A stretch of 64,000 bases of DNA from Diaphorobacter limosus (GTDB taxonomy: Bacteria > Pseudomonadota > Gammaproteobacteria > Burkholderiales > Burkholderiaceae_C): contig NZ_CP136921.1 of NCBI RefSeq assembly GCF_033100095.1, positions 1,768,501-1,832,500 on the forward strand. Direction: 5' to 3'. The notes beneath the pieces are model-generated. The model saw only the letters and a program-made list of their open reading frames with translations, did not search any database and was not told where the DNA came from. The translations under genes and the position numbers were made by a program. Of this stretch, positions 37,651 to 46,146 are shown piece after piece; position 1 is the stretch's first letter; every line of letters starts with the position of its first letter.

Positions 37651-38268
37651 TCACTGCCGCCGCAGCAGGTGCGCATGCACGGCGCCGGCCTTCAGGTGGC
37701 GGTGCAGCACCAGGCCCAGGGGGTTCAGCTCGGCATCCGTCCAGGCGCTGGGCGCCTCCAGGTAAATGAAGCCGTCGGGCGCCACGGCCTGGGCTGCGGC
37801 CTGCAGCGCCGGGGCAAACAGCGCGCCGTCGAACGGCGGGTCGATCAGCAGCAGCTGCATGCTGGCCGGCGCGCACTGGCGCAGCGCGGCCACGCCGTCG
37901 TCGCGCTGCACGCGCACGGCCGTGGCCTGCAGGCGTTGGCGCAGCAGCTCCAGTTGCCGAACAAGTCCCGCGTCACCCTCCACCAGCAACACACTGGCCG
38001 CGCCGCGCGAGGCGCATTCAAAGCCCAGCGCGCCGGTGCCGGCAAAGGCGTCCAGGCAGCGCCAGCCGGTCAGGTCCTGGCCCAGCCAGTTGAACAGGGT
38101 CTCGCGCACGCGGTCCGGCGTGGGACGCAGGCCGGGGCGCTCGGCCACGGGCAGGCGCGTGCGCTTCCATTGGCCGCCGATGATGCGCACCTCGCCCGCG
38201 CCGCGCGCGGCCCCGGGCTTGGCGGCGGCCTTGGGGGCGGGCTTGGCGCGCCTGGCCGGGCCGCTCAA
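37651..38268 (-). CDS. rsmD: 16S rRNA (guanine(966)-N(2))-methyltransferase
   Basis: 205 residues. VRIIGGQWKRTRLPVAER is the RsmD opening, GLRPTPDRVRETLFNWL the second motif, LDAFAGTGALGFECASRGA the SAM-binding loop and LLLIDPPFDG the catalytic DPPF/Y motif. It methylates G966 of 16S rRNA. No ATG is available near the domain start; a TTG at 38268 overlaps the preceding M16 stop codon as TTGA, so translational coupling is likely. The start is uncertain. It closes the M16-M16-rsmD run. Confidence 0.9.
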   Translation of the reverse strand: MSGPARRAKPAPKAAAKPGAARGAGEVRIIGGQWKRTRLPVAERPGLRPTPDRVRETLFNWLGQDLTGWRCLDAFAGTGALGFECASRGAASVLLVEGDAGLVRQLELLRQRLQATAVRVQRDDGVAALRQCAPASMQLLLIDPPFDGALFAPALQAAAQAVAPDGFIYLEAPSAWTDAELNPLGLVLHRHLKAGAVHAHLLRRQ

Positions 38269-39623
38269 GGCTGGCCCCCGACGATCACCGTGGCCATGCG
38301 CGCGGGCTGCAGGTGGCGCTGCATGGCGGCGCGCACCTCGGCCAGGCTGAGGGCGTTGACGCGCGCCGTCCAATGCTCCAGATAGTCCAGCGGCAGGTCG
38401 TTCCAGGCGATATTGGCCACGTTGGCCAGCAGCTTGCGGTTGCTGTCTATGCGCAGCGCAAAGCCGCCTATCAGGTTGTCCTTGGCGGCGCGCAGCTCGG
38501 CCTCGGTGGGGCCGTCGGCCACGTAGCGCGCCAGCGTGTCATGCGCCACCTGCACGGCTTCGGCCGCCTGGTCCGGGCGCGTCTGCAGGCCGATGACGAA
38601 GCCGCCCCGGTTCAGCCCCGGCGAGAAGTCGCTGTATACGCTGTAGGACAGGCCGCGCTTTTCGCGCACCTCCTGCGTCAGGCGCGAGGTAAAACCCCCG
38701 CCGCCCAGGATATGGTTGCCCACCAGCAGGGCCAGAAAGTCCGGGTCGCGCCGCGCAATGCCCAGCTGGCCGATCAGCACCTGGGCCTGGGCGGCGGCGA
38801 AGGGGATGTCCTCGCGCACGGCCTTTTGCAGCGGCTGGGCATCGGGCACGGCGGGCAGCGGCGCGCAGTCGGCAGCGCCGCGCGCGGGTAGGCGCGCCAG
38901 CAGCCGCTGCACCAGGGCCTGGGCCTGGACGCGGTCGAGCGCGCCGACGATGCTCACGCGCGCGCGGCAGGCGGCCACGTTGCGCTCATGGAAGGCCTGC
39001 AGGTCTGGCACTTCAATGCGCGCCAATGTCTCTTCGCTGGGCTTCTGGCCATAGGGGTGGTCGCCATAAATGGCGCTGCCAAAGGCCTTGGCCGCCACCG
39101 GGCCGGGGCGGGTGTAGGACTCCTTGATGGCCGCGCTCCAGCGCGCGCGCTCGCTGGCCCACACGGCGGGCGGAAAGCTGGGCTGGGCGATCTGGCGCGC
39201 GGCCAGCTGGGCGGCGCGCTCCAGCAGGTCGGGCTCGGTGAGCGAGCGCAGCGCGTACTGGAAGCTGTCGCGCCCGGCCTGGGCGCCAAAGCTCGCGCCC
39301 AGATCGGCCCAGGCCTCGCCCAGGTCGTTTTCGTCCATGGCGGCCTCGTTGGCCGCGCCGGCCGCCACGCCCTTGGCGCTCATCAGCGCGGCGGCGGCGG
39401 CCAGGCCGGCCTGGGGCGCGGGGTCGCGGCGCGAGCCGGCATCAAAGTCGATCTGCACATCGACCATGGGAATGGCCGGGCTGTGCACCAGCCAGACGCG
39501 CGCGCCGCTGGCGTCCGTCCAGTGCTGTATCGGCAGCAGCGCCCAGGCGTTTTGCAAGCCAAACAAGGCTCCAGCGCTTACCAGTAAAGCGCGAGCAGCT
39601 ATCTTTTTCATAGAAATATTCAT
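38265..39623 (-). CDS. M16 family protein lacking the zinc motif (inactive partner)
   Basis: 452 residues with a signal peptide (KKIAARALLVSAGALFGLQN, cleaved near AWA). It has the M16 fold, for example HFHERN-like text replaced by AFHERNVAACRARVSIVGAL, and GGGFTSRLTQEVREKRGLSY, the R/Y motif of the C-domain. The catalytic HxxEH is absent where it should be (residues about 70-100 carry AALMSAKG...). In two-subunit M16 proteases one chain lacks zinc and the other is catalytic; the catalytic partner is encoded directly upstream. Its signal peptide DNA is a copy of the dispersed palindromic repeat. Confidence 0.9.
   Translation of the reverse strand: MNISMKKIAARALLVSAGALFGLQNAWALLPIQHWTDASGARVWLVHSPAIPMVDVQIDFDAGSRRDPAPQAGLAAAAALMSAKGVAAGAANEAAMDENDLGEAWADLGASFGAQAGRDSFQYALRSLTEPDLLERAAQLAARQIAQPSFPPAVWASERARWSAAIKESYTRPGPVAAKAFGSAIYGDHPYGQKPSEETLARIEVPDLQAFHERNVAACRARVSIVGALDRVQAQALVQRLLARLPARGAADCAPLPAVPDAQPLQKAVREDIPFAAAQAQVLIGQLGIARRDPDFLALLVGNHILGGGGFTSRLTQEVREKRGLSYSVYSDFSPGLNRGGFVIGLQTRPDQAAEAVQVAHDTLARYVADGPTEAELRAAKDNLIGGFALRIDSNRKLLANVANIAWNDLPLDYLEHWTARVNALSLAEVRAAMQRHLQPARMATVIVGGQP
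39561..39609 (-). repeat. Dispersed palindromic repeat, copy 6, inside the M16 signal-peptide coding sequence
   Basis: Minus-strand AAAAAGATAGCTGCTCGCGC then TTTACTGGTAAGCGCTGGAGCC is read in frame as KKIAARALLVSAGA. About 31 of 47 positions match the intergenic groES-groEL copy by hand count. Confidence 0.65.
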
Positions 39624-39638
39624 GATTCGCCGCCCCGG

Positions 39639-41090
39639 TCAGTGCATGCGTGTGCCATCGGCGGGCTTGGGTGCGGCGCGCTTGGCGCCTGCCGCCAGCG
39701 GCTGGGGCAAGAGCGTGGCCACGGTGAGCTGGTCGTCGCCAAAGTAGCGCGCGGCGACGGCCTGCACCTGCTCGGGCGTGACGGCACGCAGCAGCCTCAA
39801 AAGGCGTTCGTCGGCGTCCAGCGGCAGGCCCTGCACCCAGTTGCTGCCCAGATCGCTGGCCTGGCTGTAGAGCGAGTCGCGCGCGTAGATGGTGGAGGCC
39901 GCCCACTGCGTCTTCACGCGCGAGAGTTCGGCCTCGCTCACGCCTTCGCGTGCCACGCGCTCGAGCTGCGCACGCAGCGCGGCCTCGACTTGGGCTGCCG
40001 TCTTGCCGGCTGCCGGCACGCCGGTCAGCATGAACAGCGCCGGCCCGCGGCCGAACACCGAGGCATGGCTGTCAGCGCTGTCGGCCACGCGCTCGGCGCC
40101 TTGCGTCAGCGCCCGCTCCAGGCGCGCGCCGTCGTAGCCGCTGAGCACGGCCGACAGCACCATCAGGGCCAGGCCGTCGCGGTCGCCGTCCTGCATGTCC
40201 TCGATGCGCTCCACGCCCGGCACATGGAAGGCCAGGGCCACATAGGCCTGCTCGGCCGGCGCCTTGAAGTCGATGCGGCGCAGGCCCTTTTGCTCGGGCT
40301 CGGTGCGGGGCTTGCGCGCCGGCAGCGCGCGCGCGGGAATGGCGCCATAGGTCTTTTGCGCCAGCGCCAGCACCTGCTGCGGGTCCACGTCGCCCGCGAC
40401 CACCACGGCGGCATTGCCCGGCGCGTACCACTGGCGGTAGAACTGGCGCGCGTCGTTGGCGGTCAGAGAGTCCAGGTCGCTCATCCAGCCCACCACCGGG
40501 CGGCGGTAGGGCGAAGCGATGAAGGTGGCGGCGTACAGCTGCTCGATCAGCGCGGCGCGCGGCTGATCCTCGGTGCGCATGCGGCGCTCCTCCTTGACCA
40601 CCGCCAGCTCCTTGGTGAACTCGGCGTCCGGCCACTGGTTGTGGGCAAAGCGGTCGGACTCCAGCCGCATCACGTCGGCCAGCCGATTGGCCGGAATCTG
40701 CTGGTAGTAGCCGGTGTAGTCGCGGCTGGTGAAGGCGTTCTCCTGGCCGCCCAGAGCCGCGACACGGCGCGAGAACTCGCCGGGCGCCAGCTTCTTCGTG
40801 CCCTTGAACATCATGTGCTCGAGCACATGGGCCACGCCCGAGCGGCCATCGACCTCGTCCATGGAGCCCACGCGCAGCCACACCATGTGCATCGCCGTGG
40901 GCGCGCGCCGGTCCGGCTGCACGATGAGCTGCATGCCGTTTTTCAGCGTGAACAGCTGCGCGCCGCTGGCCGTGGCGGCCTGGGCGCGCGCGGCCGCTGC
41001 GACGGCCGCGGATGGAACATCTTGCGCGGGGCTTTGCGCCCCGGCATACAGGCAGGCCAGCAGGCCCAAAAGGGGGATAGCGCGTTTCAT
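39639..41090 (-). CDS. M16 family zinc metallopeptidase (catalytic subunit)
   Basis: 483 residues with a signal peptide (MKRAIPLLGLLACLYAGAQS). GVAHVLEHMMFKGT carries the inverted HxxEH zinc motif with His88, Glu91 and His92, and the further zinc Glu lies in VVKEERRMR near 167. M16 proteases degrade oligopeptides; periplasmic members probably clear peptides after secretion. The stop lies 15 bp before the start of the non-catalytic partner. The start is only 30 bp from the divergent ftsY start, so their promoters must overlap. Confidence 0.95.
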   Translation of the reverse strand: MKRAIPLLGLLACLYAGAQSPAQDVPSAAVAAAARAQAATASGAQLFTLKNGMQLIVQPDRRAPTAMHMVWLRVGSMDEVDGRSGVAHVLEHMMFKGTKKLAPGEFSRRVAALGGQENAFTSRDYTGYYQQIPANRLADVMRLESDRFAHNQWPDAEFTKELAVVKEERRMRTEDQPRAALIEQLYAATFIASPYRRPVVGWMSDLDSLTANDARQFYRQWYAPGNAAVVVAGDVDPQQVLALAQKTYGAIPARALPARKPRTEPEQKGLRRIDFKAPAEQAYVALAFHVPGVERIEDMQDGDRDGLALMVLSAVLSGYDGARLERALTQGAERVADSADSHASVFGRGPALFMLTGVPAAGKTAAQVEAALRAQLERVAREGVSEAELSRVKTQWAASTIYARDSLYSQASDLGSNWVQGLPLDADERLLRLLRAVTPEQVQAVAARYFGDDQLTVATLLPQPLAAGAKRAAPKPADGTRMH

Positions 41091-41120
41091 AGAATGGCTG
41101 CGATTCTAAGAACCCAGCCA

Positions 41121-42263
41121 ATGTTCAGTTTTTTCAAGAAAAAATCCACTGCGCCCGCCGAGGCGCCCATCGAGACGCCCGCCGCGCCGCCGCCAGACAC
41201 CGAGACCAGCGCCAGCGGCGGCGCCATGGGCTGGCTGCGCAAGTCCTTTGGCGCAGCGCCCGCTGACCGTGAGGCGCCCGCCGACCAGGAAGCACCGGCC
41301 CTGCCGGCCACCACCGACAGCACGCCGCCCACCGTCGCCCTGCCCACCCCCAAGCCCGAGGGCGAGCGCCAGGGCTGGATGGAGCGCCTCAAATCCGGCC
41401 TGCGCAAGACCGGCAGCTCGATTGCCACGGTCTTCACCGGCACGCAGATCAACGACGCGCTGTACGAGGAGCTGGAGGATGCGCTGCTGATGGCCGACAC
41501 CGGCGTCAAGGCCACGCAGCACCTGCTCGATGACCTGAAGCGCCGCGTGAAGGACAGCAAGACGACAGAGCCCGCCGCCGTCAAGGCGCTGCTGGCCGAT
41601 GCCCTGGCAGACCTGCTCAAGCCGCTGGAAAAGCCGCTGGTCATAGGCGAACACCAGCCCACGGTGATCATGGTGGCGGGCGTGAACGGCGCGGGCAAGA
41701 CTACGTCGATAGGCAAGCTCACCAAGCATCTGGCCGACCATGGCGAGACGGTGCTGCTGGCCGCGGCCGACACCTTCCGCGCGGCAGCGCGCGAGCAGCT
41801 GGGCGTATGGGCCACGCGCAACACCGTGGAAATCATCAGCCAGGAGGGCGGCGACCCCGCCGCCGTGAGTTTTGACGCCGTCACAGCCGGCCGCGCACGC
41901 GGCAAGGACGTGGTGCTGGTGGACACCGCCGGGCGCCTGCCCACACAGCTGCACCTGATGGAGGAGCTTAAAAAAATCCGCCGCGTGGTCACCAAGGCCG
42001 AGGCCAGCGCCCCGCACGAGGTGCTGTTGGTAATCGACGGGAACACCGGCCAGAACGCCCTGACCCAGGTGCGCACCTTTGACGACGCACTGCAACTCAC
42101 CGGCCTGATCGTCACCAAACTGGATGGCACGGCCAAGGGCGGCGTGCTCGCGGCCATCGCCCAGGAGCGGCCGGTGCCGGTCTATTTCATCGGCGTGGGC
42201 GAGAAGGTGGAAGACCTGGAAACCTTCAACGCACGCGAGTTTGCGCAGGCGCTGCTGGCCTGA
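41121..42263 (+). CDS. ftsY: Signal recognition particle receptor FtsY
   Basis: 380 residues. An acidic, Pro/Ala-rich A domain (about 1-75) is followed by the N domain (RLKSGLRKTGSSIATVFTG) and the GTPase G domain: G1 VAGVNGAGKTTSIGKL, the DTFRAAAREQL insertion, G3 DTAGRLPT and G4 TKLDGTAKGG. FtsY docks the SRP-ribosome complex at the membrane for co-translational insertion. The open frame extends far upstream over the divergent M16 gene, but MFSFFKKKS is the true start. It ends 1 bp from the convergent cutA stop. Confidence 0.97.
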   Translation: MFSFFKKKSTAPAEAPIETPAAPPPDTETSASGGAMGWLRKSFGAAPADREAPADQEAPALPATTDSTPPTVALPTPKPEGERQGWMERLKSGLRKTGSSIATVFTGTQINDALYEELEDALLMADTGVKATQHLLDDLKRRVKDSKTTEPAAVKALLADALADLLKPLEKPLVIGEHQPTVIMVAGVNGAGKTTSIGKLTKHLADHGETVLLAAADTFRAAAREQLGVWATRNTVEIISQEGGDPAAVSFDAVTAGRARGKDVVLVDTAGRLPTQLHLMEELKKIRRVVTKAEASAPHEVLLVIDGNTGQNALTQVRTFDDALQLTGLIVTKLDGTAKGGVLAAIAQERPVPVYFIGVGEKVEDLETFNAREFAQALLA

Positions 42264-42264
42264 C

Positions 42265-42591
42265 TCACCCGTCCACCTGCTGCGCCACCCAGCCTGCGTA
42301 GTCGGCCTCGGCCTCTACGGTGTGGGTCAGCAGCTGCGGCACCTGATACGGGTGCTGCGCGCGCAGCCAGTCGCACAGCGCGCCTGCCGCGGCGGGCAGG
42401 GTCTTGCACACCAGGCGCCATTCGGCGTCCTCCTGCTGGGCGCCCTGCCAGACATAGTGCGAGGCGATGGCCTCGACCTGCACGCAGGCCGCCAGGCGCG
42501 AGCGCACCGCGCCGGCCGCCAGGCGCTGCGCGTCGGCCGCGCTGGCCACGGTGGTGGTCACGACGGCAAGCGGGTGTGCGGCGCCTGGCAT
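42265..42591 (-). CDS. cutA: Divalent-cation tolerance protein CutA
   Basis: 108 residues of the trimeric CutA family: VVTTTVASAADAQRLAAGAV, LAACVQVEAIASHYVWQG and EWRLVCKTLPAAAGAL are the standard strands and helix, and PYQVPQLLTHTVEAEADYAG the conserved PxxxP-E region. Linked to copper tolerance in E. coli; its biochemical role is still unclear. It lies 12 bp after the substrate-binding protein gene on the same strand and may be co-transcribed with it. Confidence 0.94.
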   Translation of the reverse strand: MPGAAHPLAVVTTTVASAADAQRLAAGAVRSRLAACVQVEAIASHYVWQGAQQEDAEWRLVCKTLPAAAGALCDWLRAQHPYQVPQLLTHTVEAEADYAGWVAQQVDG

Positions 42592-42603
42592 GGGTTCACC
42601 GGC

Positions 42604-43815
42604 TTATTTCTTGACCAGGTAGCAGCTGCTCTTGGCCAGCGGCTGGAAGGCCTTTTCGCCGGCAATGGTGTCCAGCACCTTGTAGTAGTCCCATGGGCCC
42701 TTGGACTCCTTGGGCGACTTGACCTGCACCAGGAACATGTCGTGCACCATGCGGCCGTCTTCGCGCACATAGCCGTTTTGCGAGAAGACGTCGTTGATCT
42801 TCATCTTCTTCATCTGGCCGGCCACCGCCAGGCCGTCGTCGGTCTGGGCCTGCTCCACGGCCTTCAGGTAGGTGGTCACGGCCGAGTAGATGCTGGCCTG
42901 GTTCATGGAGGGCATTTTCTTCATGCGCGCCTGGTATTTTTGCGCCCAGGCGCGTGACTCATCATTGCGATCCCAGTAATACGCCGTGGCAAACACCAGG
43001 CCCTGGCCCTGCTCCAGCCCCAGGCCATGGACGTCGTTGATGTACATCAGTTGCGGCACGATGGTGGTCGTCTTGTTCATGCCGAACTCGCGCGCGCCCT
43101 TGATGGTGTTGATGGAATCGTTCGTGGCATTGGCCAGGGCCACCACCTGGGCCTTCGATGCCTGGGCCTGCATCAGAAAGGACGAGAAATCACCGGCGTT
43201 GAACGGGTGGTAGACCGTGCCCAGCACACGGCCCCCGCCCTCCTTGACGAAGTTGGTGATGATCTCCGAGGTCACCTTGCCGTAGGAGTAGTCCACCGCG
43301 ATGATGAACCAGTCCTTCTTGCCCTGCTTGAGCACCGCGTCCACGGCGGCGCTGGCAATCGAGTACGAATCCACCGTGTAGTGGATCGCCGTGGGGGCGC
43401 AAAACTCGTTCGTCAGCGCGTTCGACAGGGCTCCCGTGGCAATGGCGATCTTGTTGCGCTCCTTGGCCAGAACGTTCACGGCCGAGGCGATGGCCGAGTT
43501 GTTCAGGTCGATGATCATGTCCACGCCCTCGGCGTCCCACCATTGGCGCGCCTTGGCGCCGCCGATGTCGGCCTTGTTCTGGTGGTCGGCAAACACCACC
43601 TCCACCGGCTTGCCGAGCACCTTGGCGCCAAAGTCCTCCACGGCCATCCGCGCGGCCTCCACCGAACCGCGGCCGCCCGAGTCGGAGTACTGGCCCGACA
43701 TGTCGCTCAGCACGCCAATCCTGACCCTGTCGTCGGAAATACCAGCGGCATTTGCGCCAAATACCATCAAAATCCAGGTAGTTGTTGCGGCTACAGCTAT
43801 ATTTTTTGAAATCAT
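42604..43815 (-). CDS. Periplasmic binding protein of the branched-chain amino acid (LivK) type
   Basis: 403 residues with a signal peptide (IAVAATTTWILMVFGANA). VRIGVLSDMSGQYSDSGGRG is the ligand-loop start of LivK/Peripla_BP_6 proteins, and DDGLAVAGQMKKMKINDVFS sits in the C-terminal domain. It should bind an organic solute in the periplasm, but no LivHMGF genes are present. GGAG lies about 8 nt before ATG 43815, preferred over 43842. It follows the alcohol dehydrogenase gene by 42 bp, so the bound solute may be an alcohol, aldehyde or acid linked to that enzyme. Confidence 0.9.
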   Translation of the reverse strand: MISKNIAVAATTTWILMVFGANAAGISDDRVRIGVLSDMSGQYSDSGGRGSVEAARMAVEDFGAKVLGKPVEVVFADHQNKADIGGAKARQWWDAEGVDMIIDLNNSAIASAVNVLAKERNKIAIATGALSNALTNEFCAPTAIHYTVDSYSIASAAVDAVLKQGKKDWFIIAVDYSYGKVTSEIITNFVKEGGGRVLGTVYHPFNAGDFSSFLMQAQASKAQVVALANATNDSINTIKGAREFGMNKTTTIVPQLMYINDVHGLGLEQGQGLVFATAYYWDRNDESRAWAQKYQARMKKMPSMNQASIYSAVTTYLKAVEQAQTDDGLAVAGQMKKMKINDVFSQNGYVREDGRMVHDMFLVQVKSPKESKGPWDYYKVLDTIAGEKAFQPLAKSSCYLVKK

Positions 43816-43857
43816 CCAGGTCTCCTTTGTTGTCGTTTGCAATGGCCAGGCAAGGTT

Positions 43858-44922
43858 TCAGGCGCCCTCTGGCGTCAGAATCTGCCGCCCCACGGCCTTG
43901 CCCTCTTCCAGCGCCACCAGGGCCGTGAAGGCCTTGCTGAAGTGCATGCAGGTGGTGGGCACGCTCTGCAATTGCTTGTCCTTGACCAGCTGCATCAGCT
44001 CCTGCAGCTCGCGCAGGTTGCCCACGTAGGTGCCCTGGTAGGTGATGGCGCGCAGGGCCATCGACGGCGTGGGCAGGTCGATATGACCGCCAAACAGGCC
44101 GATCTGTACCAGCTGCCCCCCCTTGGTCAGCATGTCGATGCCGGCCTGCACCGTCTGGCTGGAGCCCACACAGTCGATGACGGCCCAGACGGCGCCACCG
44201 GCGGCCTGGCGCACCTGGGCCAGATAGCCGTCCTGCCGGGGGTTGAACACGGCCAGGGCGCCGGCCTGCATGGCTGCGGCATGCTTGGTCTCGTCGGGCT
44301 CGATAACGATCACGCCGGTACTGCCCATGGCCTTGGCAAGGCCGATGGCCATCAAGCCCAGGCCGCCAGCGCCAATGAGGACGAGCTTTTCATCGCGCAG
44401 CACCTGGGGCGGGATTTTCTTCAACGCGCTGTAGGTGGTCAGGCCCGAGCACGCATAGGGCGCGGCCTGCACCGGCGGCATGTCGCCAATGTCCACCAGG
44501 TAGCGCGCGTGCGACACCAGCACATGGTCGGCATAGCCGCCGGGCTGGAACACTCCCATGGACTTGCCGGCCAGGCACAGGTTTTCGTCGCCACGCTTGC
44601 ATACGCTGCACTCGCCGCAGCCATGCCAGGGGAAGACCACGTAGCGCTTGCCGACGGTGACCCCCTGCACGGCGTCGCCCACGGCGATGACCTCGCCAGC
44701 GATCTCGTGGCCCATGGTCAGCGGCAGCTTCAGGCCACGGTCGGCCATGGACAGCTTCTTGCCATGGCCCAGGTCGTAGGAGCCATGCCAGATGTGCAGG
44801 TCGGAATGGCACACACCCGCGGCCTCGATGCGCACCAGCACCTGGTCGCCCACCGGCCGGGGCGTGGCACGCTCGCTCTTGACCAGGGGCTGGCCGCACT
44901 CGATCACGTCATAGCTGATCAT
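43858..44922 (-). CDS. Zinc-dependent alcohol dehydrogenase (MDR family)
   Basis: 354 residues. Catalytic zinc ligands are Cys38 in AAGVCHSDLH, His71-Glu72 in MGHEIAGEV, and Cys in APYACSGLTTY; structural zinc is held by CGECSVCKRGDENLC (Cys102, 105, 108, 116). The NAD loop reads IGAGGLGLMAIGLAKAMG. It oxidises or reduces a primary or secondary alcohol; the substrate is unknown. AAAGGAG lies 5 nt before ATG 44922, preferred to 44943. Probably an operon with the binding protein gene, whose leader shares the GACAAC-n-AAAGGAGAC string. Confidence 0.92.
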   Translation of the reverse strand: MISYDVIECGQPLVKSERATPRPVGDQVLVRIEAAGVCHSDLHIWHGSYDLGHGKKLSMADRGLKLPLTMGHEIAGEVIAVGDAVQGVTVGKRYVVFPWHGCGECSVCKRGDENLCLAGKSMGVFQPGGYADHVLVSHARYLVDIGDMPPVQAAPYACSGLTTYSALKKIPPQVLRDEKLVLIGAGGLGLMAIGLAKAMGSTGVIVIEPDETKHAAAMQAGALAVFNPRQDGYLAQVRQAAGGAVWAVIDCVGSSQTVQAGIDMLTKGGQLVQIGLFGGHIDLPTPSMALRAITYQGTYVGNLRELQELMQLVKDKQLQSVPTTCMHFSKAFTALVALEEGKAVGRQILTPEGA

Positions 44923-45061
44923 CTTGTCTCCTTTGGTTGTCATAAGGGGCTAACGGCACAGTTTATGGCCGTGAAAGCAGGTTGCACCGCCACCAGTCAC
45001 GTCCGCGACACGGGACATTCCCCCATGACAAGCGACGCGAGATCTTTCCCATACAGGCCGT

Positions 45062-45089
45062 GGAACTTTGGCTTTAGCACTCGATCACA
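45062..45089 (+). promoter_or_regulatory. Sigma-E-like promoter candidate of rpoH
   Basis: GGAACTT (45062-45068), a 16-nt spacer and TCACA (45085-45089) fit the sigma-E pattern GGAACTT-N16-TCnnA reasonably. It overlaps the CIRCE operator at 45074-45100. In E. coli an extracytoplasmic promoter of this type drives rpoH at extreme temperature. Inference from sequence only. Confidence 0.45.
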
Positions 45090-45100
45090 GAGAGTGCTAA
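45074..45100 (+). promoter_or_regulatory. Perfect CIRCE operator (HrcA site) upstream of rpoH
   Basis: TTAGCACTC-GATCACAGA-GAGTGCTAA matches CIRCE exactly, with the 9-nt spacer, and has the same arms as the groES operator at 19735. It ends 31 nt before the chosen rpoH start. Confidence 0.93.
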
Positions 45101-45131
45101 CATGAACCCCATGCAAGAAAGGACTTCTGAT

Positions 45132-46067
45132 ATGGCTCTCCAGTCTGCATCCGCCGTGACGACCCTGGCACCCGCGAACCCGTGGGCGCTGGTGCCACCG
45201 CTGGGCAATCTGGATGCGTATATCTCCGCCGTCAACCGCCTGCCGCTGTTGACGCTCGAAGAAGAGCAGCGCTTTACACGCCAGCTCAAGGACGACAACG
45301 ATGTCGAGGCTGCCGGGCGCCTGGTGATGTCGCACCTGCGGCTGGTGGTATCTATCTCGCGCCAGTACCTGGGCTATGGCCTGCCGCATGGCGACCTGAT
45401 CCAGGAGGGCAACGTGGGCCTGATGAAGGCCGTCAAGCGCTTCGACCCCGACCAGGGCGTGCGCCTGGTGAGCTACGCCATGCACTGGATCAAGGCCGAG
45501 ATCCACGAGTACATCCTGAAGAACTGGCGCATGGTCAAGGTGGCGACCACCAAGGCCCAGCGCAAGCTGTTCTTCAACCTGCGCTCCATGAAGCATGGCT
45601 TCAAGGCCGACGCCATTGACGCCGACACGCACCGCGAGACCCTGTCCGAGCACGAGATTGATCTGGTGGCCGAGCAGCTCAACGTCAAGCGCGAAGAGGT
45701 GATCGAGATGGAAACGCGCATGGCCGGCGGCGATGTGCTGCTCGATCCCGCACCCAGTGACGACGGCGAGCAGGCCTTTGGCCCCATTGCCTACCTGGCC
45801 GACGCGGCCCATGAACCCACGGCCATGATCGAGTCGCGCCAGCGCGACCAGCTGGCCACCGACGGCATTGCCACTGCGCTTGCAAGCCTGGACGCGCGCA
45901 GCCGCCGCATCGTCGAGCAGCGCTGGCTGCAGGTGAACGACGATGGCTCTGGCGGCATGACGCTGCACGAACTGGCCGCCGAATACGGCGTGAGCGCCGA
46001 GCGCATCCGCCAGATCGAGGTGGCGGCGATGAAGAAGATGAAGCAGGCGCTGGTCGAATACGCCTGA
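45132..46067 (+). CDS. rpoH: RNA polymerase sigma-32 factor
   Basis: 311 residues. Region 2 reads RLVVSISRQYLGYGLPHGDL, QEGNVGLMKAVKRFDPDQGV and SYAMHWIKAEIHEYILKNW, the sigma-32 core-binding and -10 recognition segments; the RpoH box TTKAQRKLFFNLR follows, and region 4 ends with ERIRQIEVAAMKKMKQAL. It directs RNA polymerase to heat-shock promoters. GAAAGGA lies 9 nt before ATG 45132, preferred over ATGs at 45102 and 45111. A CIRCE operator overlaps its promoter region, so HrcA probably represses it. Confidence 0.97.
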   Translation: MALQSASAVTTLAPANPWALVPPLGNLDAYISAVNRLPLLTLEEEQRFTRQLKDDNDVEAAGRLVMSHLRLVVSISRQYLGYGLPHGDLIQEGNVGLMKAVKRFDPDQGVRLVSYAMHWIKAEIHEYILKNWRMVKVATTKAQRKLFFNLRSMKHGFKADAIDADTHRETLSEHEIDLVAEQLNVKREEVIEMETRMAGGDVLLDPAPSDDGEQAFGPIAYLADAAHEPTAMIESRQRDQLATDGIATALASLDARSRRIVEQRWLQVNDDGSGGMTLHELAAEYGVSAERIRQIEVAAMKKMKQALVEYA

Positions 46068-46096
46068 GCAACTTGCCGCCACGGCAGATAATCCAG

Positions 46097-46126
46097 GCGC
46101 GCGGCCCACACGGGCCGCGCGCTTTT
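46097..46126 (+). terminator. Rho-independent terminator of rpoH
   Basis: GCGCGCGGCCC-ACAC-GGGCCGCGCGC forms a perfect 11-bp stem followed by TTTT. Confidence 0.93.
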
Positions 46127-46146
46127 GTTGTTCCAGGAGTATTCCC

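Noticed and set aside
39642-41120. FtsY extended upstream by nearly 500 codons in the same frame
   Set aside because: The extension is antisense to the M16 gene; MFSFFKKKS is the normal FtsY start.
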